DNA of 64,000 bases. Origin: Hofstenia miamia (Eukaryota > Xenacoelomorpha > Acoela). Position numbers and translations under genes: made by a program. Location: NCBI GenBank assembly GCA_004352715.1, contig SCFE01000006.1, positions 722,360-786,359 on the forward strand, given 5' to 3'. The notes beneath the pieces were generated by a model that saw nothing but the letters and a program-made list of their open reading frames with translations, ran no database searches and was not told where the DNA came from. Below are positions 10,360-22,896 of this stretch, piece by piece. Numbering within the stretch: the first letter of the stretch is position 1; each line of letters opens with the position of its first letter.

Positions 10360-11791
10360 AACCTTTCTCTAGAAACTCAACCCATTTCTGTGAAACTCCA
10401 TTGGCCCACCTATGTGATATGCTGTCATATGCCTTACTGTAGTCTATCCATGCCATTGCCAAGTTTGTCTTCCTTCTTCTACAATTCTCCACCACTGCCT
10501 GGTCTATCAACAACTGATCTTTGCAACCTCTTGTCTTCGTCCTACATCTCTTCTGCTCCTCTGGTATCAAATTATTCTGTTCTAAGTAACATGCCAGCCT
10601 ATTTGACATCACTGAAGTTAGCAGTTTCCATGTTGTTGGCAGACATGTTATTGGTCTGAAGTTGCTTGCCTCACTACCTTTCTTTGGGTCCTTCTGTATC
10701 AGAAATGTCCTTCCCACTACCATCCACTCTGGGCACCCACTCACCACACACTCCTCCAATGCTACTGCTAGTCTCTCATGCACACTTGTGAACTTCTTCA
10801 GCCAATACCCATGTACCTCATCTCTGCCTGGCGCCTTCCAGTTCTTCATCTTCTTTAGAGCCTCCTTCAGCCTTACAGTTGTGATTACTTCTTCTTCTTG
10901 CCTGACTTCTTTCTGCATCTGTATACTCTCTATCTCTGGTCCTGCACTTCCCCATATATTCTCCCAGAACCTTACTGCNNNNNNNNNNNNNNNNNNNNNN
11001 NNNNCTTCCGGTTCTTCATCTTCTTTAGAGCCTCCTCCAGCCTTACAGTTGTTGTGATTACTTCTTCTTGCCTGACTTCTTTCTGCATCTGTATACTCTC
11101 TATCTCTGGTCCTGCACTTCCCCATATATTCTCCCAGAACCTTACTGCGTCTTCACCTGCTTTAGCTGTAGCCTTTCCTCCTGCATCTAGTTCTTTGTAG
11201 AATCTTCCTTCTTGGGTCTCAAACTTCATATTGTCTCTTGCCTGCTTTGCCCTTGCCCTATACTTTCTCAGTTTCTCAGCTTCTGCAACTAATCTCTGCT
11301 TAAGCTCTTCTCTTGCAGTTTCTATAGTCTTCCCCTTACCTACCCTGCACCTGTCCTGCACTGCCTTACTTGTCCTGATCTTCCCTATTTGCTGCCTAAT
11401 TTTTGCCACTTTATTCTCAATTCTTCTTTCCCATGCTGGCTTTCTGTCTCCCTTATCTTCTTGTCGCCTTTTCTTCTTCATTTCCATGCCTACATTCTTC
11501 AGCACCTCACATGCACCTGCATATACTAAGCTATTTACTTCTGTAACACTCCTTACAACTATCCTCTCCAACACTTTATTGACTTTTGCCGTCTCTACTG
11601 CTAGCTTACTTCTCTTAACTCCTCTTGGAACTGGCAACCTAGTTCTCTCACCTATTTCTTCCTTCATCTTTTCCTTGATTGCTGCTTCAGTTTCTGCAGC
11701 TTCTGCTTCTGCTGCTTCTGCTGCTTCTGTCTCAACATCTATCACTTCATCTTCCCTTTGCTTAGCCTGTTCAACTCTCTTTTCCCCCTAC
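10360..11791 (-). pseudogene. REL-LINE N-terminal helical region and RT fingers (to motif A)
   Basis: The long frame from 11745 holds Glu/Ala-rich repeats (EAAEAAEAEAAET), then a basic helical region with KKKRRQED. ENIWGSAGPEI is the conserved lead into the RT domain. A 26-N gap (10979-11004) follows; after it about 140 bp are repeated with small differences. The RT then reads KAPGRDEVHGYWLKKF, SNFRPITCLPTTWKLL and EQKRCRTKTRGCKDQLLID, with motif A as AWIDYSKAYDSI (Asp catalytic). After motif A the frame shifts (WANGVSQKW) and stops near 10360, just before the large gap. In the family this polymerase copies its own RNA at the nicked target. It is not functional here. Confidence 0.88.
10836..11150. 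repeat. Imperfect ~140-bp duplication across a 26-N gap
   Basis: 10836-10978 and 11005-11148 carry the same REL-LINE segment with a few substitutions and a 3-bp rearrangement. The N run at 10979-11004 separates them. This fits two allelic or paralogous contig ends placed side by side rather than merged. Confidence 0.8.

Positions 11792-11858
<67 letters not shown>
11792..11858. repeat. (ATT)n microsatellite
   Basis: About 22 uninterrupted ATT units, directly abutting the 5' end of the REL-LINE (minus strand). Confidence 0.95.
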
Positions 11859-12376
11859 GGCATTTTACGAAATCGAGCTGGGATGAAATATCGCTGCTAA
11901 AGGCAATCTATAAGTTATAACGGCGGGGCAATGTGATTGGCTGTTGCAATTAGATATAATATATTTATTATCTTTCAACTTTTTAAATTACAATTCATAT
12001 CTGCATAAAATATACATTTAATTTCGTCTTTCATGTAATTTAAAAAAATCACAATTTCTATATTTCTTGTCAAATCGTTTTAATGCTATTGCTATTTGTC
12101 TGATACAGCATATCTAACGTACAAGGAATTCTATAGATAGCTATTTATTAGCAAAAAATGTTGTAAGTTAAATAGACATAAAAAACCAAATTACAACGTT
12201 GAGTCAACAAATTTTACACACCTTCTTAGCATAAAAGTTGATATTTAAGGCTATTCTTAAGGAGCATACATACAAATATTTGTGAGGAAGTGCCTATCAT
12301 AAATATAAAACAAAGAATTGTAACTCTAAAAATTGACATATCTATTAAACAGACATGGCGCTAAGCTTAGTATGAA

Positions 12377-12414
<38 letters not shown>

Positions 12415-13957
12415 TATATATATACTGTTTATATATAACAATTTAAATAGAGAATTATTATAATTTTCTGTCACAAAGGCAATTTACATTAAAATTCAAT
12501 ATACAATCATTTGACAGGTTCTTAAAATACGATATAATTTTTATTCAGAGGTTCTCCATTCAATGCATTTTGTGCAACAATAAATTAGCCAGATTATTAC
12601 AGAACAATAGAATAATGCCCGCTATTTGAATGAGAAAATGAAGGAAAGTGCATTAATTTCTAAGCAAGCCTGCTAGCATAACATGGAAGCTAATCCCTAT
12701 GCCTTACCCTAAAGTGAGTATTTTAGTGAAATTAGCTTTTCAAAACTCATGTTATTTGTTTGAAACTTCCGTTTCTCTTTTATCGTTTAAAGTTTCAGTT
12801 CTTTGTATTCAAAGGTAAAAACATACAATTTACTCTTTGGAATTATTGAAAATTATAGTTTGATTGAAAATTTCTTCGCGATAAACTGCGACTTTGAACA
12901 CACATATTTCAGGAAAAATGTTCCTCCTATAGGCATTACAGCGCATCATTATCTGAACACTAGGTACGAAAATAATTTGAATATGTTGGTAAAAATCGAA
13001 TTCTTATTTGCATGTACTTCAAGCACAAGAATAAGATTTAGCACAAATATTTGAATGAGTGGACCGAAACCCATAGATTTGTCACAGCTTTCAATATGTC
13101 TTTACAAGATTAGATTATTTTTTTTCTAAAATGCGAAAAATTGATTTGTTATAAAAACGTATTGTCAGTAGAAATAGGGCAAAGTGTTACTTAGTCTTTT
13201 GGAATCGAAAAATTTTTCCAAAAGAAAGCTAATTTCACAGACAAGATTCCAGCTAACTCAAAAAAATGAAAAATGAAAGTTTATAGGGTGCCCTAAGACC
13301 TCATAAGAAAAGACTAAACATACTATCAAAAATATTACCAGATTAACTCCTGTTGTAGACTTTACTGTACATGCAACTGTACATATACATCCAGTTGGTG
13401 GCGTACGCAAGGCAGGGCATAGTAGAATGTCAAAAATTTTTTGCTCCCCCTTTGGCCACTAAAAATCTTGTTTAAACCCCTACGAATAATCCCTAAATGC
13501 AAAGCGCGATAACAATGCTGGTAAAAAGCTCTGTTAGTGGGTGTAATCCTAACCTTAAGTAATAAAACCCTTTAAAAGATTCAGAAACCAATGAAATTAA
13601 TCATTAATTTTTGCTTAGCTTTCATACAAAATTTATGCGAAAATAATTTTTTCAGCACTTTGTTAGCGAGAATGTTTTGTTCAAAACATTCATTTCGATT
13701 TGAATTCAGTGTTTGTGTTTAAAAAGAAATCTACTGTATTATTTAAGTTACAATGAATAAATGATTCTGTTTATTGCCCAGCAGCCTAAACTTTTGATGA
13801 ATAATTTAGTGAAGGAAGGCAAAAGTGTCAATAAATTATATTCTTCTAAAATTAAAGGCGTGTGAATATTCGAGCAAAGATCCGTGCAGTGTCACAGAAA
13901 GAATTTTTTAAATATTTACCACAAATTTTTGTTAATTATGTATTAAGTTCAAATATT
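11859..13957. other. Non-coding stretch
   Basis: Contains a (TA)n tract at about 12378-12424. A somewhat GC-richer patch at 13390-13470 may be an old repeat, but I could not pair it with another copy. No gene called. Confidence 0.4.
12378..12424. repeat. (TA)n microsatellite
   Basis: TA repeat with a single AATA interruption. Confidence 0.9.
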
Positions 13958-14785
13958 TTAATTAGAGTAAGTGTATGGAATACGAGAGCGTAAAGCTCAT
14001 TTTACTTATTGTCATAAACATGAATACGTATACTCACTAATTTGCATTACCATGTTTTTCAGCAAATTGATATATTAAATAATGGGCTTAATAATGTCAG
14101 AAATATGTGGTCTCGTATTACTTACATGTCTAGTTTTTTAATAAATATACCTTTAGTGGATACAGAATCACTTATAAAGACTTGCTTCTTTTAAGATGCT
14201 TGGGTTTAATTAAATTTAATACAAGAGTTGAATAATATTAATTTTAAGATATAGTTGTTGAATAACATCTAAATGACATTCAATATGCGTCATTGTATTT
14301 CCGGTAATTTTGCCAGAGGCACATTGTATTTTGTTTCTTAGCATAACATTCATAGCGTTAAGCTTACACAATGTATCAATACGCAATACCTTAAGTAATC
14401 AGGCATGTAAATAGCTGCAATAATATTACATCTTATTACCTTAACCCCAACCTTATTGAGGAGAAGTGACCCAAACACTAGTTACCCAGTTTCATAATAT
14501 TGTTATTAACACAATTTTTCAGCATTATTATTTTAATTCACAAATATATTGCTTGAAAACCCACAATTTATATCTAAGGAAATTTTGAGCATGAAAATTC
14601 TCACCTGGGAGATGCGATTAATTTTCCCCAGAATATGGACTTATAGATGAAAGGTTAATGGACGTGATATATGTATTGCAATTTGCAATTCTTTTTTGCA
14701 AAACCAGAGCAAAGGAGGACACGTTTGACTCTTGTGTCTCATATTACCTACGGTCTCGTATTGCTTAAACCTACTCTAATTAAAA
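13958..14785. mobile_element. Candidate TIR element (~830 bp)
   Basis: The segment TTTTAATTAGAGTA at about 13957 continues to AATACGAGA at 13981-13989. It recurs in inverse orientation at about 14750-14785, ending TACTCTAATTAAAA. Over about 33 bp the arms differ at roughly five positions. A third, more divergent inverse copy of the GTCTCGTATTACTTA part lies at about 14112-14130. This suggests nested or rearranged MITE copies. Between the arms there is no coding frame. The superfamily is not determinable from the ends seen. Confidence 0.55.
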
Positions 14786-17700
14786 AAAGGTTTGAAAAGA
14801 AGCGATATTTTTTTACCCATAACCCAATAATCAGTATGTAACAAAAACTAGAATTAATCAATCTATGGAATAGTTGAATACAAGTTGCAAAGCACACTGG
14901 AAATAACATACAGTTTTACAAAGTTAACTAGAAAATTTGACACGCATTTATAGTTGGCCCGACCGAGCCCTGCCCAGAACCTGCATGAATGTGTTTTTTT
15001 TCCGCCATGCCCACAGTCACGTTGCCAGCCGACACGCTTCCACCCTTAGATAAAAGAAAACAGTTTGTCCATAACTTAGTCCTGCAAAACCGATTGCTTA
15101 GGGTACTGCAATGGAACCGAGTAGAAAGATAAAATAAATTTCGGAATTAGAGCAAAGTGGAAGCTATATAATTTTACTATTTTACTTGATTTTCATAACT
15201 TACCCTTCGTTATTATCACTGTTGCAACAAATTGATCAAATTGCTCATTTGCAGTTAACTTCGATGTACCCCACTCTGTGTACGATCACAATATTTAACG
15301 CCAACTGCATTCCTAATAGGTATAAAGGAACGCATTTACTACTAACACTTAGAGATTTCAATTTAATTGCTTTTTCAGCTTTGGGAAGATTTGTATGAAT
15401 ATTTAGTTATTTCTACTGTAAATGCACAATAGCTTGAGAAAATTACAACATGATTGAAACCCTTAAAACATTTTCATGCCATTATTTCAGTGTGAAGCCT
15501 GCAGTTTTCCAGCAATTTAAACATTTTCAACATCAATGACAAAAATGCATGGGCTTTGGCAAAATAATGCAATGAATATCACTGATACCAATCTACATTT
15601 ACATGTTGTAGTCAGAACTATATCTTATCATGAAGAGAATGCAATACCCATAATGTTATTATTTGAAATAAAAATGTGATGAATGCGCAAATAAGTACTT
15701 ATCAGTCACATTATTAGGAGAATTTGTTGGAATTTCTTCAAAAGATCATTTTAAGATGTTTACTAGAAAAAATAAATTTTTTCAAATTTTTGCAAAATGT
15801 TTAATCAGAATTCACTGTCACCCAAACGCTTTCTTTCAAATTTCCCACAGGCTTTGTTGAAACGCATTATCAATTAGTCTTCCCATTACATTTAATACTC
15901 AGGATATGTCTCTATTGTTCAATTTAAATGAACACATCATTTTCAAGGTAGTTGCTAACGATTCTGATCAATATAAGCAATATGTATGTTTCACACTAAA
16001 TTTAATTTTTATTAAATTTCTTATTATAATATTTTTAAAATTATTAATTATATAATTTAGAAAAAATTCTTCAACAAGCCTGTTCACTTTGATACAAGAA
16101 GCTACAAAGTGCTCTTGTCTACTAAAAAAATTAATTATATTTTGTTTGGATTATTCTCCCTAAATTCATACTGTGCTTTTTATATAAGGCACCTTATTTG
16201 TTGTATAAAAATTTACATTAAATTAAATATTTATACGGAAATATTGAAATATTTGATGTTCAAAGCAATTTTTTCGACATCAAAGTAAATGAATTTTTGG
16301 ATTAATGAAAGTAATGTCGTGTCCCAACTAAGCTAGCATTACGATTAACTTCCTTAAAAATATGAAAAATTCATTTCAGGTATTTATTCTTGAATACAAT
16401 ATTAAAAATTGTTATTGATTTTAAAAGCAGAGAAACGTCATAATGCTACTATTGCAGTGCAAGTCATTATTCTAAATTTCAGAGGTTTGTAAAAACATTC
16501 ATATCATCCATAGGAATGTGTTTGAAATAGAATCACTAATTTACTATATATTTCTTGAAACAATTTGTAATATGTAAGGCTTAAAACTAAATTGAAATAC
16601 TTTCAAGAATGCTAACATTTAGTTGTTAACGTCGCATTTCCAAAGCAATAGCGTTGCGATGTTATTTACGGAATAAACCTAAATATATTCCCCGCTCTTG
16701 GAAATTAGTGTTTAAAGACCATAAATGTAATAATATCTTTATAAAAAAGACTATGGATTTTAAATACATGAATGTGTTTCTAGGAAAACCCCAAATCAAA
16801 CCTCGTCTTCACATTGTTCATTTAAGATTTATTGCAGGTAAACCCAAGTCTAAATTCACAAATTTGAAAGGGATCATTAATTATTTGATCCTTTAGTTTT
16901 TTTGTGCTGTTTTATATATGCTTGGCACCAATCTCGCCTTTCTTGCAATTCTTAAGGCTAGAAGAAACAGAAATTTTTTTAATCTAGAGGATTTTTTCGT
17001 AAACCAGATATTAGGGTTCGCTTGCATGTCTAAACATTATCTATCTGCCCATTATGCTCCATTGGCTCTGGTTTTTAAGCCTTGTCAAAAAACTGAAAGG
17101 ACTCCTCCCCAACTTCCTAGTTATTTTGGAAAAATAGCTTATTCTTGTAAATGTATAGCGTAAATTATAAAGAAAACTGCCATTACTTTTTATTGTATGC
17201 TATTCCCTTGAGTGCAATCAATTATATTAGAAAAATACTTCAATTAACTTTACTTTTGTAGTTTTGGATGCATTTATACATCTTTAATTTAACACTAGAA
17301 GTAATTTTACTTTGATGTTTTGGGGAAAGAGCATAATCTAGCGACCGCCGAAGCAACAAACAATAATGCCAACTAACATATTCTAGGTATAATCAATTAT
17401 TGTATTATAGGTATACATTCTAATGCGCAATACAGATTATCCCAACATGTACGTAGTTTCATTATTACAAACTTACAAAGTTTTCATTATATTTTAACGC
17501 ATACATATTTCCGTGTTATGTACATATTGAAAATTGCCCTGCATCTCAGAATTATTATACATATGTGAATAAACAAATATTTTAAAACGGATAACAAATT
17601 ATTTAAACGGATAACAAAAGCGATATATTATTTTAAGCAAGAAACTTAAATATACTATAATTTCATGCTCAATTTATGGTATTCTAAAATAAAATATTAA

Positions 17701-19710
17701 TTATTTCATTGCGGGTTTTCGTTAGTAACCCATTTAGTATATACATGAAAATGTTTTGAAATATGTTGTTTTTTTGTTAATGAGATATTGTTAATATTTC
17801 ATCTGCTACTTTACTCTTGTCGCATTGAATTTGAAGCTCAGGTATCTTTGTTAGGATTTTGTTCAAAGCAGTAGTAATTCATTCTTGCATTAAGTCTACT
17901 AGTAGATCATCTCTCTTGTGCACCTTTGCAAGATCATCCATTCTGAAAAACAAAAATTTGAGGTTTTTTGAATCGCACGAAGTCTTTTTATTTAGAATTT
18001 GTATGCTCCATTATGCACATATTCAGTTTAAAAAGCTCCATTTTTTTTATTTTCGTAGAAAAAATCCAATTTCTTTTTGATGTTACCTTATATCTTCGAC
18101 AAACTTACAGTATTTATGCCTCTCATATTGAAAAAATTAACTATTTATATAAAAAATAGGTTATTTCATATGATATTATTGCATACGTCAGTTCAATAAG
18201 GGTCCTAAAAAGCCGAATATTGCTTTGGATTATGATTTGTATCTTTCTTCAAAAAGAAAAGCTCAAGTAATAAAATCATAAAGAACATATTAATGAGGAT
18301 GTGACTCCACTATGTTATGGTGTTAACTAAATTCGGGTTTACGCATTTCTCTTACTGTGAAGAATCTCCAAAAGTGCTCAATTTCAACACTTTCTTGCAA
18401 CGTCTCTCGAAATTGGAAGTTGGAATTGCATTTATAAAAATGTTGATTTTTGCTTACAAATACAGTTCTCGGGTATAAAATTAATTTGATGCTACTGAGA
18501 AAATTCAATATTTTAAGCATTAGAATATGTTCCAAAGCATACCAGAGATCATTGATATTTCAAATACATAATTCTGACATTCATTTCTTAGTATTTCACG
18601 AAATTTTTCTTTGAAATTTTGTTCCAAGTGTTTTGCTTCATAGATTTTCGGAATATCGAACAATTGAAGACAATAGTCGACAAGTTTTTGCAAATATTTT
18701 AACGATTTTTGACTGCATTTTTCCAAAATAAATGCTTAGGCGGCGGAATTACAAGTCAAAACACCTTAAAGTCTGCAGTTTCAATTATTTTGAACATTTT
18801 TTAGATTCTTAATTGAATTTAATGCCCAATTTCTGTGTATCAATGAACTTAATAAGTTCTGAAGTGAAATGTCAACTTCGATACAAAAATTATTAGTTTA
18901 TTTAAGAAATGTGTGATGGAAAATCTCGAATGAACTAATAATGCCATGTTCTCATCAAATTACCTTAAAAGCTTTAACTAACAATAAAATGAAATATACC
19001 ATGTACATTAATCAGAAGTAAAATAGAAAACGTTTTTAGTCATTAAGCTCAGTATCAAAGATAAGTAACTCATATTTGAAAACTATTAATAGCAATGTAA
19101 TGTAGCATTACTAAAGCTCAGCAAGAAGAGTTCATCTGTTTTTCAAGATAAATTTTAAAATTGATTTAGCATGGAAATGAGTTTTCAGTACCATAGTTTA
19201 ACCATGATGTCTATCACACTCAACTAATTTCTTTTGTAGTTGTTTGGTAAATTTAAGGGATAGAAAATACAACTATCACCAAAGGATTGTTTTTAATGAA
19301 GAAACAAAGACTCCAATAAACAGGCAGCAAGTCCTCATTAGTAAACTTTTCGAATTTTGCAAACTTATCTTAATCAGATGGTTGTCGCCATGCTTTTGCT
19401 ATGTAATTCAAGAGTGTTGAAAACCCGTTTTTATATGTTTAGTTTCTGTGTAGAATTCTCATTTCAACAAAGTTTTACAATGAGCCATATAAAGTAATTA
19501 AGTAAGTACAAAGTCATATATGTCTTCAATTATTTTATGAAACATGGAGAGTGATGTTTTTTAATTAATTAAAATATTGCTTATATATATACATATATAT
19601 TTATATAACGTACAATCCCTCTAGAAGAAGCTCTAGTTCGCAAATTTACCAATAAGCTATAAATGAAACATTTACGTTGCTCGATTAAAAGATAGTGTTT
19701 AAGTTCTCTC
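14786..19710. other. Long non-coding stretch
   Basis: Mostly AT-rich sequence without recognised genes. A moderately GC-rich patch at 14950-15060 and a pair of short open frames at 16654-17163 (listed separately) are the only features that stand out. A short TA run occurs at about 19581-19608. Confidence 0.35.
16654..17163 (+). other. Two adjacent unrecognised open frames
   Basis: Two plus-strand frames of about 80 codons each (16654-16896 and 16918-17163) lie end to end. Their composition is less biased than the surroundings: basic, with Cys at 1001-type spacing absent but with YIPRSWKLVFKDHKC and KPCQKTERTPPQLPSYFGK segments. I recognise no domain in either. The tandem arrangement separated by one stop may be a decayed exon or transposon piece, or chance in AT-rich DNA. 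No splice or promoter evidence decides it. Confidence 0.2.
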
Positions 19711-19969
19711 TTAGCCCTAGAACTCTTCTGCTAGTGGCAATTGTCACGTTTTTTAGATAGGCTTAACAAAATGAATTCAGAAGATCTTGAAGTTATTTGA
19801 ACTTCATTTTCTTTGAATTTTTCTTATATTAAATATCTTACTCTTTAAAATACTATCTGTTTCGTCAATAAAGCTTTTTGAAGTAAGCTTTAATGATTTT
19901 TTTAATAGTGACAATTGTCACTAGCAAGGCAGTTAGTGAACGCGTCAGAGAATGTTGGTCTAGGGTTAA
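19711..19969. mobile_element. piggyBac-like MITE (~251 bp)
   Basis: Outer ends CCCTAGAAC (19715-19723) and GGTCTAGGG (19957-19965) are inverse repeats of the CCCTAGA type used by piggyBac elements. TTAA follows the right end (19966-19969) and TTAG precedes the left (19711-19714), consistent with a TTAA target duplication with one mutation. Inside lie inverted subterminal copies of CTAGTGRCAATTGTCAC at 19731-19747 and 19908-19925; the right one is part of an 18-bp perfect palindrome. There is no transposase, so mobilisation would be in trans by a piggyBac transposase. TIR, TTAA and size all agree. Confidence 0.8.
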
Positions 19970-20115
19970 CAGCGTCAATGTTCTCCAAAATTTTAATTGG
20001 TATTCGTAAAGCGTTGAAAAGCGTAAAGCCCACCGCATGAAAATACAGAGTCAGTGATGCCTGAATATAATAAATCATGTAGATAATCTCGTGGCAAATT
20101 TCATCCAGACAATGT

Positions 20116-20931
20116 GACATATTTTAAATATAATTCTAAACTTGATTTTGGCAGTTCAATAATTGCAAGGGATACGTGGTCATTNTACAAATGATCTATT
20201 TATTAGAATGCCAAAAAATTCTAATCACACCAAACAACAATATAAAAGAAAATTGGCAGACAATTGTAATGATCTATTTTACAAATGGCTATAAAAGTAT
20301 TATGTCACTTGTAAATATTAAAAAGATGTTTACTTCACCAAATCATTACTTTTAAATTGAGTATCTTCCAACATTATAGCAAATGAAAAAGTACCATGAA
20401 GCCCTATAAAATTGGAACAAGAAGAATGTTTACTATAAGAAAGTACTATTACTCTTTCTATGAAACTACAAAATGAAATCAAAAAAGTAAGCTTAGAAAA
20501 AATTGGAATTGAAACTCCAGAAAGATTGGAGGAAAGACCTCATTATTCTTCTACAGTACAGCCCCACAAAAGAATGTGATACTAAAAATATCAAAACATT
20601 CCTAGCAACTGAAATATTTACTACGAAAAAATTAGATGTACTACTACAACCACTACAATTATTCACATTGGCTGTAGAATACTCCCCTGAAAAATTCTTT
20701 ATTCTAAAAACCATTCAAGAACAATTATAGAAACATGGATTGAGCAACAAATTTTGGTCATACATTAATAAAGTACAACACAATTTTCCTGTAACATATG
20801 GAATAGTTTGGTTAACTACACCTACATTATGTGCTGACTCTTTACACAATAATATCTCAACNGACATATTTTAAATATAATTCTAAACTTGATTTTGGCA
20901 GTTCAATAATTGCAAGGGATACGTGGTCATT
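20116..20931. repeat. Exact 69-bp direct duplication flanking a foreign contig
   Basis: 20116-20184 and 20863-20931 are identical over 69 bp. Each is separated by a single N (20185 and 20862) from the 676-bp segment between them. The pattern is the two overlapping ends of one locus with a small contig wedged in during scaffolding. Confidence 0.9.
20186..20861 (+). other. Mis-scaffolded 676-bp contig with one protein-like frame
   Basis: The frame beginning at 20188 reads through the whole contig (about 224 codons) and looks like protein throughout, with mixed aromatic, charged and aliphatic residues. It holds TAA at 20353, 20407 and 20488; TAG at 20377, 20494 and 20728; and one TGA at 20461. 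The last 120 codons have only the one TAG. If TAA and TAG were read as Gln, as in several ciliate nuclear codes, only the TGA would interrupt. No protein family is recognised. Alternatives: a decayed host pseudogene, or contamination. Position between single Ns shows it probably does not belong here. Confidence 0.5.
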
Positions 20932-22718
20932 ATAGTCTAAGCAGAAAATGAGATGTCTTATGCATCGAGCATATAAGTTTCACGTTACGTGTCAAAAGTG
21001 CACTAAGTTTGGTTAGTTTATAAGAATACAGCAAGAGAGAGTTTCTAATTAAATAAAAACTCGCAATATACATATCATATGATAATTGAATTTTGGCAGC
21101 CAATTCCTCTGACAATTACTTAATAAAATAATTTGATTTTCGATTGGCTTCGCATGCGGCGTATATTTCATTATGCTGCGCACTGCTATATCCTCAATTC
21201 AGAAGTTGTTTTCTGATTTAACAAGCTGACATACTTGTCGAACATTTAAATTTTGCGATTTGTCTTGGCGAGTGATAATGGAATTTCCTTACTAGAAAGA
21301 ATTCATTTTAAACTAATTAAATGGAATATGCAATTCGTGAATACGAATATAACAGTTGTTAAAATTAGAAAATATAATTCACAATAATTGGTATCTATGC
21401 ATGCATCTTCTTGCTTGGGTACTAGAAAGCGATTAAAATTTTAAGAAAATGAGCATTTGTTGTTTGTTGAAAATACCAAGGTTTTCATTAATTTTTAATT
21501 TAAAAAATGAGATTAAATACTCAAAATGCCAAACTTAATTCAGAATGGAGTATGCTGGAGGCTATATATATATTTCAAAAATATTGTTGGATCTAATGAA
21601 TCCAATTTCGGATTCAAATCGGACTTCAATTTGATTACTACAATCCTTCATAATTGAATGTCTATTGGGATTACTTCAATAGTTTCACGCTTTATTTGTT
21701 AAACAAAAATTATATTTTTTAAACTCTAAAAGAACCGTCAAAGAAGCCAATTTGACGCAAGGAAAAATGCGGAGTAGCCATTTGGTAAATTAAATTAACT
21801 AGCAATTGGACTTGAAATGTTGGTCCTAGACAACTGGAAGCTAAATTTGATGAAGAGCTATGTCTTCTTTATGATGCCTGAAATTTCTAATGAAAGTGAT
21901 TTAGGTACTAGTGTTAAAAAATTTAATTAAATATTGTTTCATGAAACTTCAAAGAGTTTTAAATTTTTGATAAATTATTTTTGTCATTCTATGCCAACTT
22001 AATTTCAATGCAAAACTCCATTTCAAGGACAATTATCAGGGTTCCAATCACTAATAATAGATGTAAAGTTTATTTGTAAATTTTATGAAGTATATTGCAA
22101 TTGATGTGAAAGAATGCAATTCCTTTAGAGTCAAATTTTTCCGAATTTTTATGGAGTTCACTTGATGAATAATGGAAAGGCTAAAGTCGCATGGAAATGG
22201 TCTGGCTTTGACGGCTTTTTAACTGCTTTTAAGGATAAACGCTATTTGATCGAGCATATTATATTTGGGCCTGACCTCATTTTAGAGATGCGCAGCTAAA
22301 GAAAAATGAGTAGCAGTAACTGGTTTTGTATCAATTTTTAGCCGTTAGCCGTCAACATAAGCCGCAAACGTAGCCAAGTATTAGCCGTAGAAAATCAAAT
22401 GGCATATGCTACTTGTAGGGCAAACAAAAAAACAAATAGAAAATTCTTATTATTTATTATGTATCACGTGTGGTACGAATTTGGTGAATTCATTGATTTT
22501 AGGATTAGCCACATCATCGTGAGATGTGCTTTGTCAGTAGTGGCAGAAATCTGTGGCTTTTACAATTCTAAGATATTCTGAACTTGGATAAAAACAGCAT
22601 ACCTCAAATATCATAACAGCTTCTACTTCCTTTTGTAATAGTGTTACTATATAGTAGCAAGTCCCCTAGTCCAATTTTTGTGAACAATTTTATCCAGGCC
22701 TGTTAAAAGAAATATTAA
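20932..22718. other. Non-coding stretch
   Basis: No gene recognised. The segment 22290-22385 has several GCCGTNAGC-like short repeats (GCCGTTAGCCGTC, GTAGCC, TTAGCCGTAG) that look like an old simple-repeat patch. Confidence 0.35.
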
Positions 22719-22896
22719 AATATAGCGGTCTAAAGCACATGCCATCAACCACTAGCCTTAACCACTATACTATGTTTTCTGTAAATAGAAAGCCCAAATT
22801 CGATTCAGTCGTGACGTGTACAAAGTCAGAAATCGTCACGTCTGGACGGGACCGCGCCAAGTCACTAAGTAAGGTCGAAAAAGAAAGAAGAGACAA
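22719..22896 (+). mobile_element. tRNA-derived SINE-like element
   Basis: The head has an A-box-like TAGCGGTCTAAAGC (22722-22735), as in tRNA-Leu/Ser, and a B-box-like ATTCGATTC (22798-22806) about 75 nt downstream. A GC-richer body follows (CAAAGTCAGAA, then GGACGGGACCGC, then CTAAGTAAGG) and ends in an A-rich tail (GAAAAAGAAAGAAGAGA). The body recurs on the minus strand at 40007-40072. In this class of element the promoter boxes drive Pol III transcription and a LINE supplies the RT. This copy's boxes are degenerate. Confidence 0.65.

Larger units (their letters stand above)
7920..11791 (-). mobile_element. REL-endonuclease LINE (R2/R4 type), minus strand
   Basis: Single-ORF non-LTR retrotransposon read from 11791 down to about 7920. 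Order: a charged helical region (11791-11150), RT motifs up to motif A (11125-10360), a 1000-N gap that hides motif B, RT motif C and thumb (9338-8480), a CX2CX8HX4C zinc knuckle (about 8425-8370), and the REL nuclease core (about 8160-8057). No APE endonuclease is present. The 5' boundary abuts a pure (ATT)n tract. R4-clade elements such as Dong of Bombyx insert in TAA repeats, so a Dong/R4-like identity is attractive but inferred. The 3' untranslated end is missing, replaced by the start of another copy. The stop after the REL core and a downstream frameshift make the copy inactive. Confidence 0.88.

Noticed and set aside
18323-18726. Minus-strand frames at 18.3-18.7 kb
   Set aside because: Two short frames in different phases, no domain, no good splice sites; likely chance.
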